Assembly: GCA_001829395.1 (NCBI GenBank)
Contig: MIBD01000046.1
Location: forward strand, 2,797 to 10,874
Source of the DNA: Spirochaetes bacterium GWF1_49_6
Lineage (GTDB): Bacteria > Spirochaetota > Brevinematia > Brevinematales > GWF1-51-8
DNA length: 8,078 nt
Direction: 5' to 3'
Made by a program: the position numbers and the translations under genes. Below, piece after piece: positions 1-6,321 of the stretch (position 1 is the stretch's first letter; every line of letters starts with the position of its first letter). The notes beneath the pieces are model-generated. The model ran no database searches. It was given only the letters and a program-made list of their open reading frames with translations, and was not told the DNA's origin.

Positions 1-1689
1 CTGAGTTAGCTGGTTGCTGGAATGTGCTTGTTCTTCTATAGAGCAGCGGATTTCATCCGAATACTGTTTGAGGCTAGTAGTATTATTCAGAAGCGTACGA
101 GCAGCATTCTCCTGTTCGGTGGTTGTTTTAGTTATCTGAAGAATAGTCGCATTTACTTCATTGAAATTATTTAATATATTCTCGAAATTCAATGCCGCTT
201 CGTGTGCGGAGGTACCGTTCTTTAAAGCGACTTCACTACTTATTTCAACCATCTCGACAGTGCTTTTCACACCTTTTTGGATATCGGAAATAAGGATATT
301 GATTTCACGGGTTGATTTGTTTGTGTTTTCCGAAAGTTTCCGGATTTCATTAGCGACAATGGAGAATCCTTTTCCGGCTTCTCCGGCATGAGCCGCTTCG
401 ATTGAAGCATTCATCGCCAGCATATTCGTTTGCTCGGTAATATCTGAAATAACGCGGAGTATCATGCCAATACTTTCTGACTGTGATTCAATAGCGCGGA
501 TTTTCTCGGATAGATTTTTTATGCTTTGATTGATTTTTTCCGCTTCTTGAGATGAAGATTCCATTCGCATTTTTCCCTCTCCTGCTGAGACTAAATTTAA
601 TTCGATACGCTCATTCAGCGCGTGGGAATTATGCGCCATCGATTGAATAGCTTTGAAAAGAATTTCGACGGCATCGGCGCTTTCCGCGATTAAATGGTTT
701 TGTTTAATAATATGATTCTTTATTTCATCCAGCGAATGCCCGAATTCTTCGATAGTCGTATAAATTTCTTCAACCCCGCTCGATTGTTCGGAACTCCCGT
801 CGGCCAGACGGTGAGAGGATAATATCAGGTTTTCGGAAATCTCGTTAAAAAGATGAGAAGTCCCTTTTACCATAAGCAGGCTTTGATTCAGATAGTCCAG
901 AAAAAAGTTAAAAGAACGCGATAATTCGGACAGTTCGTCATGCGATTCAATATTCAATTTTTTCGTCAGATCTCCTTCTCCCTCAGCAATATCTTTCATC
1001 TTTAAGCCGATTGTTTTTAAGGGAAGGAGTATGGAGCGGGAAATAATATTCCAAAATAATAGAATGATTATTATTCCACCAAACCCGACAATAAAAAACG
1101 TGAGAGTACGTTGAAGAATAAATTCCTGTGCGGTCACCTCGTCGTTTTTATTCCGTTCGATAGCAATTTCCACGATTTTATTTATTATCAATCGATGTTT
1201 TTCATAGAAGGATTTTAGTTGTTCCTGTAAAATATTTTCGGCTTTATCAAACTGCCCGGCTTTAATAGCGGGAATGTATTCATTATCGCGGATATCATAG
1301 AACTGCATTGCATATCCGTATGCATCCTCTACCATGAGCTTTTTCAGATTCCCAGGTTCGAGATCATTTATCCAAAACTCGTGACGCGATAAATACTCTT
1401 TTTTTAATTCATTTCCACGCTCTATGTAGTATTTTATTTTTTCCGGATCGGTTTCAAGATTTATTTCAAGAACAAGTAGAAAGGATTCGATGATATATTC
1501 GGGAGGAGGGAGGATATCTGCAATTAAATCTTTTCCCTGTACGATGTTTTTATAAATCGGTCCATTGATGCGTACTGTATTGATTAAATCATAACAATAT
1601 ATACCCAATGCGATAAAAGAGAATAAGAAAAACGCAACCATTAAAAATAAACGGAAACGAATCCTCATCCTATTAAAAAAATGATTCAT
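1..1689 (-). CDS. Methyl-accepting chemotaxis protein (C-terminus off window)
   Basis: This is a transmembrane chemoreceptor that would signal to the CheA/CheW array. Translating the minus strand from the ATG at 1689 gives 563 uninterrupted codons reaching base 1, so the last part of the signalling domain is missing. In order: a short basic N-terminus; TM1 about residues 13-31; a helical periplasmic sensor region (about 35-190) with the segment ADILPPPEYIIES near its start; TM2 about 195-214; a HAMP domain about 215-270 (GEGDLTKKL, then DELSELSRSF); and a long coiled-coil signalling domain. The kinase-control tip is clear at about 418-450: EQTNMLAMNASIEAAHAGE, followed by GKGFSIVANEIRKLSE. 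A His occupies the position that is Arg in enterobacterial receptors. The start is supported by AAAGGGGG at 1695-1702, five bases upstream. The ligand cannot be inferred. The gene is visibly more AT-rich than the operons to its right. Confidence 0.95.
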   Translation of the reverse strand, partial: MNHFFNRMRIRFRLFLMVAFFLFSFIALGIYCYDLINTVRINGPIYKNIVQGKDLIADILPPPEYIIESFLLVLEINLETDPEKIKYYIERGNELKKEYLSRHEFWINDLEPGNLKKLMVEDAYGYAMQFYDIRDNEYIPAIKAGQFDKAENILQEQLKSFYEKHRLIINKIVEIAIERNKNDEVTAQEFILQRTLTFFIVGFGGIIIILLFWNIISRSILLPLKTIGLKMKDIAEGEGDLTKKLNIESHDELSELSRSFNFFLDYLNQSLLMVKGTSHLFNEISENLILSSHRLADGSSEQSSGVEEIYTTIEEFGHSLDEIKNHIIKQNHLIAESADAVEILFKAIQSMAHNSHALNERIELNLVSAGEGKMRMESSSQEAEKINQSIKNLSEKIRAIESQSESIGMILRVISDITEQTNMLAMNASIEAAHAGEAGKGFSIVANEIRKLSENTNKSTREINILISDIQKGVKSTVEMVEISSEVALKNGTSAHEAALNFENILNNFNEVNATILQITKTTTEQENAARTLLNNTTSLKQYSDEIRCSIEEQAHSSNQLTQ

Positions 1690-1878
1690 ATTAGCCCCCT
1701 TTGCTACCTACTATTATAAAGCAGATTTAATATTATGCAAATATTCTATAAAATAAAAAATAAAAGGCTAATATATGGGCATTATAATGATATATATTTA
1801 ATCACATGTTATTTATTAAAATACTTTACAATAATTAGGAACAGGCTTAGTATATACTTATTAAAAGGGATCGGTGAA
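1690..1878. other. AT-rich divergent intergenic region
   Basis: This spacer lies between the leftward chemoreceptor and the rightward 118-residue ORF. Apart from the chemoreceptor promoter and ribosome site it consists mostly of A/T runs with no convincing coding content. A weak rightward promoter candidate is TTTACA at 1825-1830 with TAGTAT at 1848-1853 (17-base spacer). An additional TATAAT at 1783-1788 has no -35 partner. The in-frame ATG at 1735 would extend the downstream ORF through this stretch. That extension is rejected because it lacks a ribosome site, is compositionally non-coding and would bury the signal peptide. Confidence 0.5.
1713..1741 (-). promoter_or_regulatory. Putative sigma-70-type promoter of the chemoreceptor gene
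   Basis: On the minus strand a perfect TATAAT (1713-1718) lies 17 bases downstream of TTTGCA (1736-1741), a 4/6 match to the -35 consensus. This would give a 5' leader of under 20 bases that includes the AAAGGGGG ribosome site. I see no flagellar sigma-28-like GCCGATAA box, so this receptor may be expressed from the housekeeping sigma factor. The region is very AT-rich, so chance matches are likely. Confidence 0.4.
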
Positions 1879-2235
1879 ATGAAACGGGTTACTTTTGCAA
1901 AAATTCTGCGAATTATTATTTTTATCTTCGCGATTATCAATCTTAGCACCCTTTCCCTCAGAGCATCCGGTCAGGGGAGCGGAGATAAAAGTGCTCTTAT
2001 CCCTAACGAGATCATGCAGAACCCGGCATTTCAGGAGAATGACAATTCCAGTCTTACAAAAGCGGGTATTTTCAAAAAGAACGTCCGGTATTATTCGGTC
2101 GTACTGATACTATTCCAAACAATTCTTGCCTCGAACGTATATGATTTCAAACGTGATATAAATATTTTATCTCCATATTTCATTTGTTATCGTACATTTA
2201 CTACCTATCCTATCCCCCCTCCGTCAATCAGCTAA
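1879..2235 (+). CDS. Hypothetical small exported protein (doubtful, possibly decayed)
   Basis: I do not recognise this 118-residue ORF. Starting at the ATG at 1879, it opens with a credible signal peptide: basic MKRVTFAK, a hydrophobic core at about 9-28, and a possible cleavage near LRA-S (residue 29). A polar stretch (about 30-70) follows, then a second hydrophobic segment YYSVVLILFQTILA (about 71-84) and a low-complexity tail ending in PIPPPSIS. Ribosome-site candidates are AAAAGGG about ten bases upstream or the GGTGA just before the ATG. Up to about base 2100 the codon choice looks normal for the neighbourhood. Beyond that it shifts to rarer codons (ATA, CTA, TGT), so the 3' part may be read-through of non-coding DNA or follow an old frameshift. 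It stands alone between a divergent receptor gene and the next small gene. It may be a genuine small secreted protein, a gene remnant, or chance. Confidence 0.4.
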   Translation: MKRVTFAKILRIIIFIFAIINLSTLSLRASGQGSGDKSALIPNEIMQNPAFQENDNSSLTKAGIFKKNVRYYSVVLILFQTILASNVYDFKRDINILSPYFICYRTFTTYPIPPPSIS

Positions 2236-2254
2236 ATATTTCTTTCATTATTAC

Positions 2255-2278
2255 GGACGCGTTATCAAGTATGCGTCT
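2255..2278. repeat. Short hairpin after the 118-residue ORF
   Basis: GGACGCGT at 2255-2262 can pair with ATGCGTCT at 2271-2278 around an 8-base loop, giving six Watson-Crick and two G-U pairs on the plus-strand RNA. It starts about 20 bases after the stop of the 118-residue ORF. No T-run follows on either strand, so it is not a typical intrinsic terminator. It could be a 3'-end or leader stem, or chance. Confidence 0.4.
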
Positions 2279-2287
2279 CATGTAGGT

Positions 2288-2345
2288 ATCGTTCCTTAAT
2301 CTCATGGATTGCATTCAGACGGCATTTCATAGGTATAGGAACGAT
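2288..2345. repeat. Perfect 9-base inverted repeat in leader of small membrane gene
   Basis: ATCGTTCCT at 2288-2296 is exactly complementary to AGGAACGAT at 2337-2345, with 40 bases between. Within that loop AATC (2298-2301) and GATT (2307-2310) can form a smaller stem around TCATG. The right arm ends 12 bases before the GGGAGGA ribosome site of the downstream gene, so the structure could be an RNA leader or a two-half-site operator. The resemblance of CATGTAGGTAT (2279-2289) to CATAGGTAT (2328-2336) adds an imperfect direct repeat. No regulator is identifiable. Confidence 0.4.
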
Positions 2346-2356
2346 GTTGGAATTTC

Positions 2357-2363
2357 GGGAGGA
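2357..2363 (+). promoter_or_regulatory. Ribosome binding site fixing the start at 2368
   Basis: GGGAGGA ends four bases before the ATG at 2368, with the GGAGG core five bases from the start. This near-ideal Shine-Dalgarno favours 2368 over the in-frame ATG at 2344, which has no comparable site and overlaps the inverted repeat. Confidence 0.8.
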
Positions 2364-2367
2364 ATCT

Positions 2368-2589
2368 ATGAAAGCGCAAACAGAAATGGTAAAATCCGGC
2401 CGCGGCGGAAGGATTGTACTATTTGTTATACTGTTAACTGTCTCAATCGGATGCATGGTACTCGGGGCTATTTTAAAGGACTTATGGTGGGGTAAAGGAT
2501 TCTTTTTTGTCAGCATTCTGCTTTTAGTCCCGATGCTGAGAATAGTATTTTCAGGAAAGAAGGATGAGGATAATCAGGATACCGAATAA
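2368..2589 (+). CDS. Small two-helix inner-membrane protein, unknown function
   Basis: This 73-residue protein is predicted to sit in the cytoplasmic membrane as a helical hairpin. A basic N-terminus (K2, K9, R12, R15) precedes TM1 at about 15-36 (RIVLFVILLTVSIGCMVLGA). A short loop KDLWWGK leads to TM2 at about 44-62 (FFFVSILLLVPMLRIV), followed by a highly charged tail (GKKDEDNQDTE). The positive-inside rule suggests both ends are cytoplasmic. The strong ribosome site and a terminator directly after the stop codon argue that it is a real, expressed single-gene unit. There is no signature that places it in a named family. Convergent to it is the apgM end of the leftward operon. A minus-strand ORF overlaps it but lacks these supports. 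Confidence 0.75.
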   Translation: MKAQTEMVKSGRGGRIVLFVILLTVSIGCMVLGAILKDLWWGKGFFFVSILLLVPMLRIVFSGKKDEDNQDTE

Positions 2590-2632
2590 AAAACGCGGGC
2601 TGTTCCGGGAAACCGGGACAGCCTATATTTTT
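2588..2632 (+). terminator. Intrinsic terminator, probably bidirectional, between convergent genes
   Basis: GGCTGTTCCGG (2598-2608) pairs with CCGGGACAGCC (2613-2623) through 11 base pairs, one of them U-G, around a GAAA tetraloop. On the plus strand TATATTTTT follows (2624-2632), terminating the small membrane gene. On the minus strand the same stem is followed by CGCG and then six T's (complement of 2588-2593), so it may also end the leftward operon, though less ideally. The last base of the apgM stop codon lies inside the stem. Confidence 0.85.
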
Positions 2633-3849
2633 CCGTCTTTGAATAACAAGTCCATCAGTTCGCGGCTCTTCAAATCGATGTATTTTCCGCCGATCGAGGT
2701 TTTCTCGTTATAGTAATTGATGTTAGAGTCGGGGTCGATATTCGCGCCGGAGATCATAAACGGTACTTTATCACGGGTGTGGGCGCGCATGCTGACCGGT
2801 ACGGGGTGATCGGGCAGAACGGCCGCGCGGAGTTCTTCGGTGAAACGCGACTGGTACCCATCTATAAATGTCCCGATGAGCCGGCAGTCGGTATCTTCAA
2901 TCGCCTTGATCTTGAGCTTCAGGTCGCCCAGATGCCCGCACTCGTCCACCGCCTCGACATGAACGTACACAAAGTCGTGAGTTTGCAATAAATCCAATCC
3001 CGCTTTAGCCTTGTTCTCGAAATTGGTATCGATCCATCCGGTCGCCCCTTCGGGTTTAACCACGGTCATATTACCTAAACGTCCAAGCCCGAGGATAACA
3101 TCGACTGCGGAAACGACAGCCCCGGACTTTCCATAGAGGTCGTAAAACGACGGCATTTTGGGACGGCTGCCACCGCTCCATGGCCAAATCAGGTTGGCGG
3201 GATATTTTCCCTCGGCGAGACGTTTTTTATTGACCGGGTGATTTTCCAGAAGTTCCTTCGATTTATAGATCAATTCGACCAGCAATTCGCCTGTCTTTAC
3301 GCCAAGAGGATCGTTCGCGCAGGGGAGAATATCCTCCCAATACTGCCCGTGGGATGAGTCGGGTTTTTCATAGTCCACATCGGCGGTAAATTCGTCGCCG
3401 TAAAGATAAAGCAGGTTCCGGTAACTGACACCGGAACGGATGCCGACTTTATCGCTTTCAAGGTGCGTTTTCAGGTAATCGATCAGCTCCTTTGCCTCTT
3501 CCTCGGAAATATGCCCCGCGGAATAGTCGAGGAGGATGCCATCCTTTACCGTAATCAGGTTCATACGGAACGCGATGGTATGATCGTCCATCTCAATCCC
3601 CGCGCCGTAGCTCTCGACAGCGCCGCGCCCGGTGAGGCATTCGGACAAGTCCCATCCCAGTATGGACATATTAGCCACGTCGGAAGAGGTGGAGTACCCC
3701 TTGGGGAGCGTGAGGAACGTGCCGAAGACGGCGTTAGAGGCGAGTTTGTCCATATTCGGGGTGGAGGCGTACTCAAGCGGGGTTTTCCCCCCGAGTTCGG
3801 GAATCGGGTAATCGGCCATCCCGTCTATCAAAAAGACCACGTATTTCAT
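2623..3849 (-). CDS. apgM: Archaeal-type cofactor-independent phosphoglycerate mutase (ApgM family)
   Basis: This 408-residue cytosolic metalloenzyme of the alkaline-phosphatase superfamily most likely interconverts 3- and 2-phosphoglycerate in glycolysis and gluconeogenesis. Visible motifs match the family: DGMADYP (from D9), GYSTSSDVANMSILGWD (S56 the probable phosphorylated serine), EAVDECGHLGD (D302, H306), and LPDHPVPVSMRAHTRDKVPF (D347, H348, H357). By analogy with known bacterial iPGM metal sites, D302/H306/H357 and D9/S56/D347/H348 would form the two metal centres, so all expected ligands appear present. The length is normal for ApgM. The start is supported by GGGGGAG a few bases upstream and overlaps the upstream stop as ATGA, implying translational coupling to the phosphatidyltransferase gene. 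Some bacterial members of this family have been labelled proposed homoserine kinases. No threonine-pathway neighbour is seen here, so mutase is preferred but not proven. Confidence 0.9.
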   Translation of the reverse strand: MKYVVFLIDGMADYPIPELGGKTPLEYASTPNMDKLASNAVFGTFLTLPKGYSTSSDVANMSILGWDLSECLTGRGAVESYGAGIEMDDHTIAFRMNLITVKDGILLDYSAGHISEEEAKELIDYLKTHLESDKVGIRSGVSYRNLLYLYGDEFTADVDYEKPDSSHGQYWEDILPCANDPLGVKTGELLVELIYKSKELLENHPVNKKRLAEGKYPANLIWPWSGGSRPKMPSFYDLYGKSGAVVSAVDVILGLGRLGNMTVVKPEGATGWIDTNFENKAKAGLDLLQTHDFVYVHVEAVDECGHLGDLKLKIKAIEDTDCRLIGTFIDGYQSRFTEELRAAVLPDHPVPVSMRAHTRDKVPFMISGANIDPDSNINYYNEKTSIGGKYIDLKSRELMDLLFKDGKI

Positions 3850-4481
3850 TGCTCTCCCCCGTCCTGAGACTTAATGACATTACGGAAAAATGCGACGCCA
3901 TACATTACTGCGGAAACTATCAGCAGGACGCATGCGAGGTACGAACCGTATATTACGACTATATCGATAGCGGTATTTAACCATGACACTCCCTGTTGGG
4001 TGATAGTGGAGTATTTTATTGTATAGAACGGGAGAAGAATCCCCAAGAGTAAAGTGGAAATCTTACCGAGAATATTCGGGTTAGCTAGGAGGTTCTTTCG
4101 CTTGATAGCGTACAAACCCCCGATCGATATCCCGAGATCGCGGATAACAATAGTCAGGAAGAGGTAAAGCGGGAATAGTCCGTTGATTAAAAGTATAAGC
4201 GAGACGACTACGGCGATCAGTTTATCCCCGATGGGGTCGAGCATTTTCCCGTAACGGCTCTCCGAATTCGTGGCGCGCGCGATCCAGCCGTCGAGCCAGT
4301 CGGTGATATATGCGATTACCACGATGATAAACGCCCAGAGATAATAAACGGGGGTATTCATCCATAGCAATATCCCGATAGGGATGGATAATAAAATACG
4401 CAGGATAGATAACATATTCGGGATAGTCCAAAAACGGTCCAGTTTATCGCCATGGAGGACTTTCTCAAAATTCGGCTGCAT
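3846..4481 (-). CDS. pgsA: CDP-alcohol phosphatidyltransferase, PgsA-like
   Basis: This 211-residue integral membrane enzyme transfers a phosphatidyl group from CDP-diacylglycerol to an alcohol. The most likely acceptor is glycerol-3-phosphate, in phosphatidylglycerol synthesis. The family signature is complete: D61, D64, G65, A68, R69 (DWLDGWIARA), then G78, D82 and D86 (YGKMLDPIGDK), with the final Asp the expected catalytic base. IPNMLSILRI at about 20-29 matches the start of PgsA-type proteins, and about six hydrophobic segments follow. The segment IVIRDLGISIGGLYAIKRK has RD where many PgsA proteins have RE, so a cardiolipin-synthase-type or other CDP-alcohol substrate cannot be excluded, and the symbol is tentative. 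AAGGGG lies seven bases before the ATG and partly overlaps the stop codon of the preceding S55 gene, 11 bases away. The stop overlaps the apgM start. Confidence 0.88.
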   Translation of the reverse strand: MQPNFEKVLHGDKLDRFWTIPNMLSILRILLSIPIGILLWMNTPVYYLWAFIIVVIAYITDWLDGWIARATNSESRYGKMLDPIGDKLIAVVVSLILLINGLFPLYLFLTIVIRDLGISIGGLYAIKRKNLLANPNILGKISTLLLGILLPFYTIKYSTITQQGVSWLNTAIDIVVIYGSYLACVLLIVSAVMYGVAFFRNVIKSQDGGEQ

Positions 4482-4492
4482 CCAGAGACCCC

Positions 4493-6208
4493 TTATTCTT
4501 GTTTTTTAGGTTTCTTCTCTTCATAAATATTAATCTGTAACTGCTGGAACCCGAAAATTGGATGTTTAAACTGTAAATTTCCCGTCGTAAGATTAGGGAA
4601 AAGATAGAAGCGATCCGCGATATTTTTAATATTCAATAATGAAATATAAGAGTTTGGGAAATTCGGCATTTTTTTATCCGATATCTGTACGCCGTCCTCG
4701 ATGCTGATAAAAACAGCCTGAAGCATGGTGTTATCGAGAAACATAGATGCGTTATGAAGCAGGTCTTTCATACTCTGTACCCATGCGATATCGGGAAAGA
4801 GCTTAGTGATCTGGTAGTAAACCGAGGGTTGACTCGCGATAAATATTTTATACTTGCCCGGCTGGATTTCCTTCGGGATTGTCAACGGAATGCTGAAAGA
4901 TTTCACCTCGGATAGATACTCCCGCATCATTACATGTATATTAACCGTTTCCCCCGGGAAATATCCCGGCTTGTCGGAAAATGCATCATTGATTACGAAG
5001 TAATTGACGCCCTTCTTGATGGTTATTCGTACCTGCGCGTCGAGGATTTTTAATTTCGCGAGGTCGGTATTCATGAATGTCGTGAAATAGTACCGCAGAT
5101 CCATCAGCATAAACATATACGAATAGAAGCTCGGATCGATGGAGTATAAATACGAGTTGGTAAAAACGGTTTCCTTACCGTCGACGAGGAGTTTCATTTT
5201 AAAATCATAGGAAATCGTCTTATTATCCATTATTCCCATAATGCGCGACATAGAGGAAGATAGCGCGACTGACGCGAGCATCGGAAAGTAGGTGGAATCC
5301 TCGGCGATACGGTAATTAAACTCGCTTTTTCCCGACGGCGAATCGATACTCACCTTCAACGGTATCATCGTGGGCGCAGCGCCGGCCTGACAGTATACCG
5401 CGGCCTCGCCGTCGAATATCGTACTTCCCGACGGTTCCGAACCCGCGCCGAGCTTGAAGGATAACCCTATAGACGGGATAACCGTATAGACATAAGATTT
5501 GGATATCGGCAGACGCAGGTTCCCGAACTGATCGAAGGGATGGCCGAATATATAGATATCGTTATTGGATACATAAGTGACAGTCCCGATCGCGGCGATA
5601 CTCAAATCCCCGTCGACCAGGTTAATCGCGATAGAATCGCCCGGTTGGAGTGTTTTATCGTCGGGAGCGCTTACCCCGCCGCCGATCCCGTCGCAGGTCA
5701 TAAATCCTTTCTCCATAAAGAAGTCGTTTGCCATCTTCTTGGCATCTCCGTAGACCCCGTGGAGGACGATCGGGGTGGCGATTTTCTTCAGGGAACTATC
5801 GCCGGAGAAATAGTTCGGATCATGCAGGTCTTTCTGTTCGAGCATGCGGGCGATAGGGGTAATCCCCGCGATTGAATCCTTGGAGTACGCCCATGTCGAC
5901 GATACCGCGCCGATCAGTTTCCCGTCGATATACACCGGCGATCCGCTCATTCCGGCGATCACCCCGCTTTTATCGAGGATATTCCCGGTACATCGCGCGA
6001 GGATAACGTCGCCGTTGGGACCGGGTACCGCGTTCTTCATCACGTCGATAATTTCGACCTCGAAACGCTCGGGCGTCCATCCGTGAAAAACGGTGATACC
6101 GTATCCTTTCATTCCGGGCTTGATTTTATCGGAAGAAAGAAACTCAACGGCGTATAATGAATGAATGATGAGGACAAAGCCCGCAATGAGCAATAAAACT
6201 CGTTTCAT
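4493..6208 (-). CDS. Exported SpoIVB/S55-type serine peptidase-like protein
   Basis: This is a 571-residue protein with a clear signal peptide (MKRVLLLIAGFVLIIHSLYA, cleavage after A20), so it acts outside the cytoplasmic membrane. The N-terminal half resembles bacterial SpoIVB (MEROPS S55) domain proteins. It contains KPGMKGYGITVFHG at about 30-43, VIAGMSGSPVYIDGKLIGAV at 83-102 with S88 as probable nucleophile, and SIAGITPIARML at 112-123. LQPGDSIAI and IGTVTY (about 187-222) lead into IFGHPFDQFGNLRLPIS, with H223 as candidate catalytic His. A segment with D266 (IFDGEAA) and AGAAP then follows. The third triad member is uncertain. The C-terminal half (about 290-571) is beta-rich-looking, with PGETVNIHVMM and IPKEIQPGKYKIFIAS suggesting an immunoglobulin-like module. 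It leads an operon with pgsA and apgM and has its own promoter; AGGA sits seven bases before the ATG. Substrate and proteolytic activity are unproven, and no sporulation gene is nearby. Confidence 0.85.
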   Translation of the reverse strand: MKRVLLLIAGFVLIIHSLYAVEFLSSDKIKPGMKGYGITVFHGWTPERFEVEIIDVMKNAVPGPNGDVILARCTGNILDKSGVIAGMSGSPVYIDGKLIGAVSSTWAYSKDSIAGITPIARMLEQKDLHDPNYFSGDSSLKKIATPIVLHGVYGDAKKMANDFFMEKGFMTCDGIGGGVSAPDDKTLQPGDSIAINLVDGDLSIAAIGTVTYVSNNDIYIFGHPFDQFGNLRLPISKSYVYTVIPSIGLSFKLGAGSEPSGSTIFDGEAAVYCQAGAAPTMIPLKVSIDSPSGKSEFNYRIAEDSTYFPMLASVALSSSMSRIMGIMDNKTISYDFKMKLLVDGKETVFTNSYLYSIDPSFYSYMFMLMDLRYYFTTFMNTDLAKLKILDAQVRITIKKGVNYFVINDAFSDKPGYFPGETVNIHVMMREYLSEVKSFSIPLTIPKEIQPGKYKIFIASQPSVYYQITKLFPDIAWVQSMKDLLHNASMFLDNTMLQAVFISIEDGVQISDKKMPNFPNSYISLLNIKNIADRFYLFPNLTTGNLQFKHPIFGFQQLQINIYEEKKPKKQE

Positions 6209-6235
6209 AGTTTATCCTATTAGAGATTAGGAGAT

Positions 6236-6264
6236 ATGATAACATGGATTTCAGGAAAAATCAA
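6236..6264 (-). promoter_or_regulatory. Extended -10 promoter of the S55-pgsA-apgM operon
   Basis: Read on the minus strand, TTGATT (6259-6264) is followed after exactly 17 bases by TATCAT (6236-6241), a 5/6 match to TATAAT. The -10 is preceded by TGT, making an extended TGnTATCAT. Transcription would start near 6228, giving a leader of about 20 bases before the ATG at 6208. It sits just downstream of the terminator of the preceding unit, as expected for an independent operon. Confidence 0.65.
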
Positions 6265-6277
6265 AAGGCGTGAATAT

Positions 6278-6306
6278 AAAAAAAGGCCCCGCAAAAAAGC
6301 GGGGCC
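6278..6306 (-). terminator. Strong intrinsic terminator of the outer-membrane gene unit
   Basis: On the minus strand, GGCCCCGC (complement of 6299-6306) and GCGGGGCC (complement of 6285-6292) form a perfect 8-bp GC-only stem. The loop is six T's, and seven T's follow the stem (complement of 6278-6284). It begins about 15 bases past the stop of the outer-membrane protein gene and separates that unit from the S55 operon. Confidence 0.93.
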
Positions 6307-6321
6307 AGAGTATAATTCAAA

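Noticed and set aside
161..391. 76-residue plus-strand ORF inside the chemoreceptor
   Set aside because: The opposite strand here encodes the signalling tip and adjoining coiled coil, so this is a shadow.
1735..1878. N-terminal extension of the 118-residue ORF to the ATG at 1735
   Set aside because: The added residues come from AT-rich spacer without a ribosome site and would place the signal peptide internally.
2344..2367. Alternative start eight codons upstream for the small membrane protein
   Set aside because: There is no ribosome site before it, and it overlaps the inverted repeat. GGGAGGA points to 2368.
2265..2516. 83-residue minus-strand ORF over the small membrane gene
   Set aside because: The plus-strand gene has an ideal ribosome site, two membrane helices and a terminator. 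The minus ORF has none of these.
3463..3867. 134-residue plus-strand ORF opposite apgM
   Set aside because: It lies wholly antisense to a strongly supported enzyme gene with complete motifs, has no ribosome site and looks like a mirror of GC-rich codons.
5540..5875. 111-residue plus-strand ORF opposite the S55 gene, plus a neighbour at 5844-6086
   Set aside because: Both are antisense shadows of the conserved S55 domain, with no family resemblance or ribosome site.
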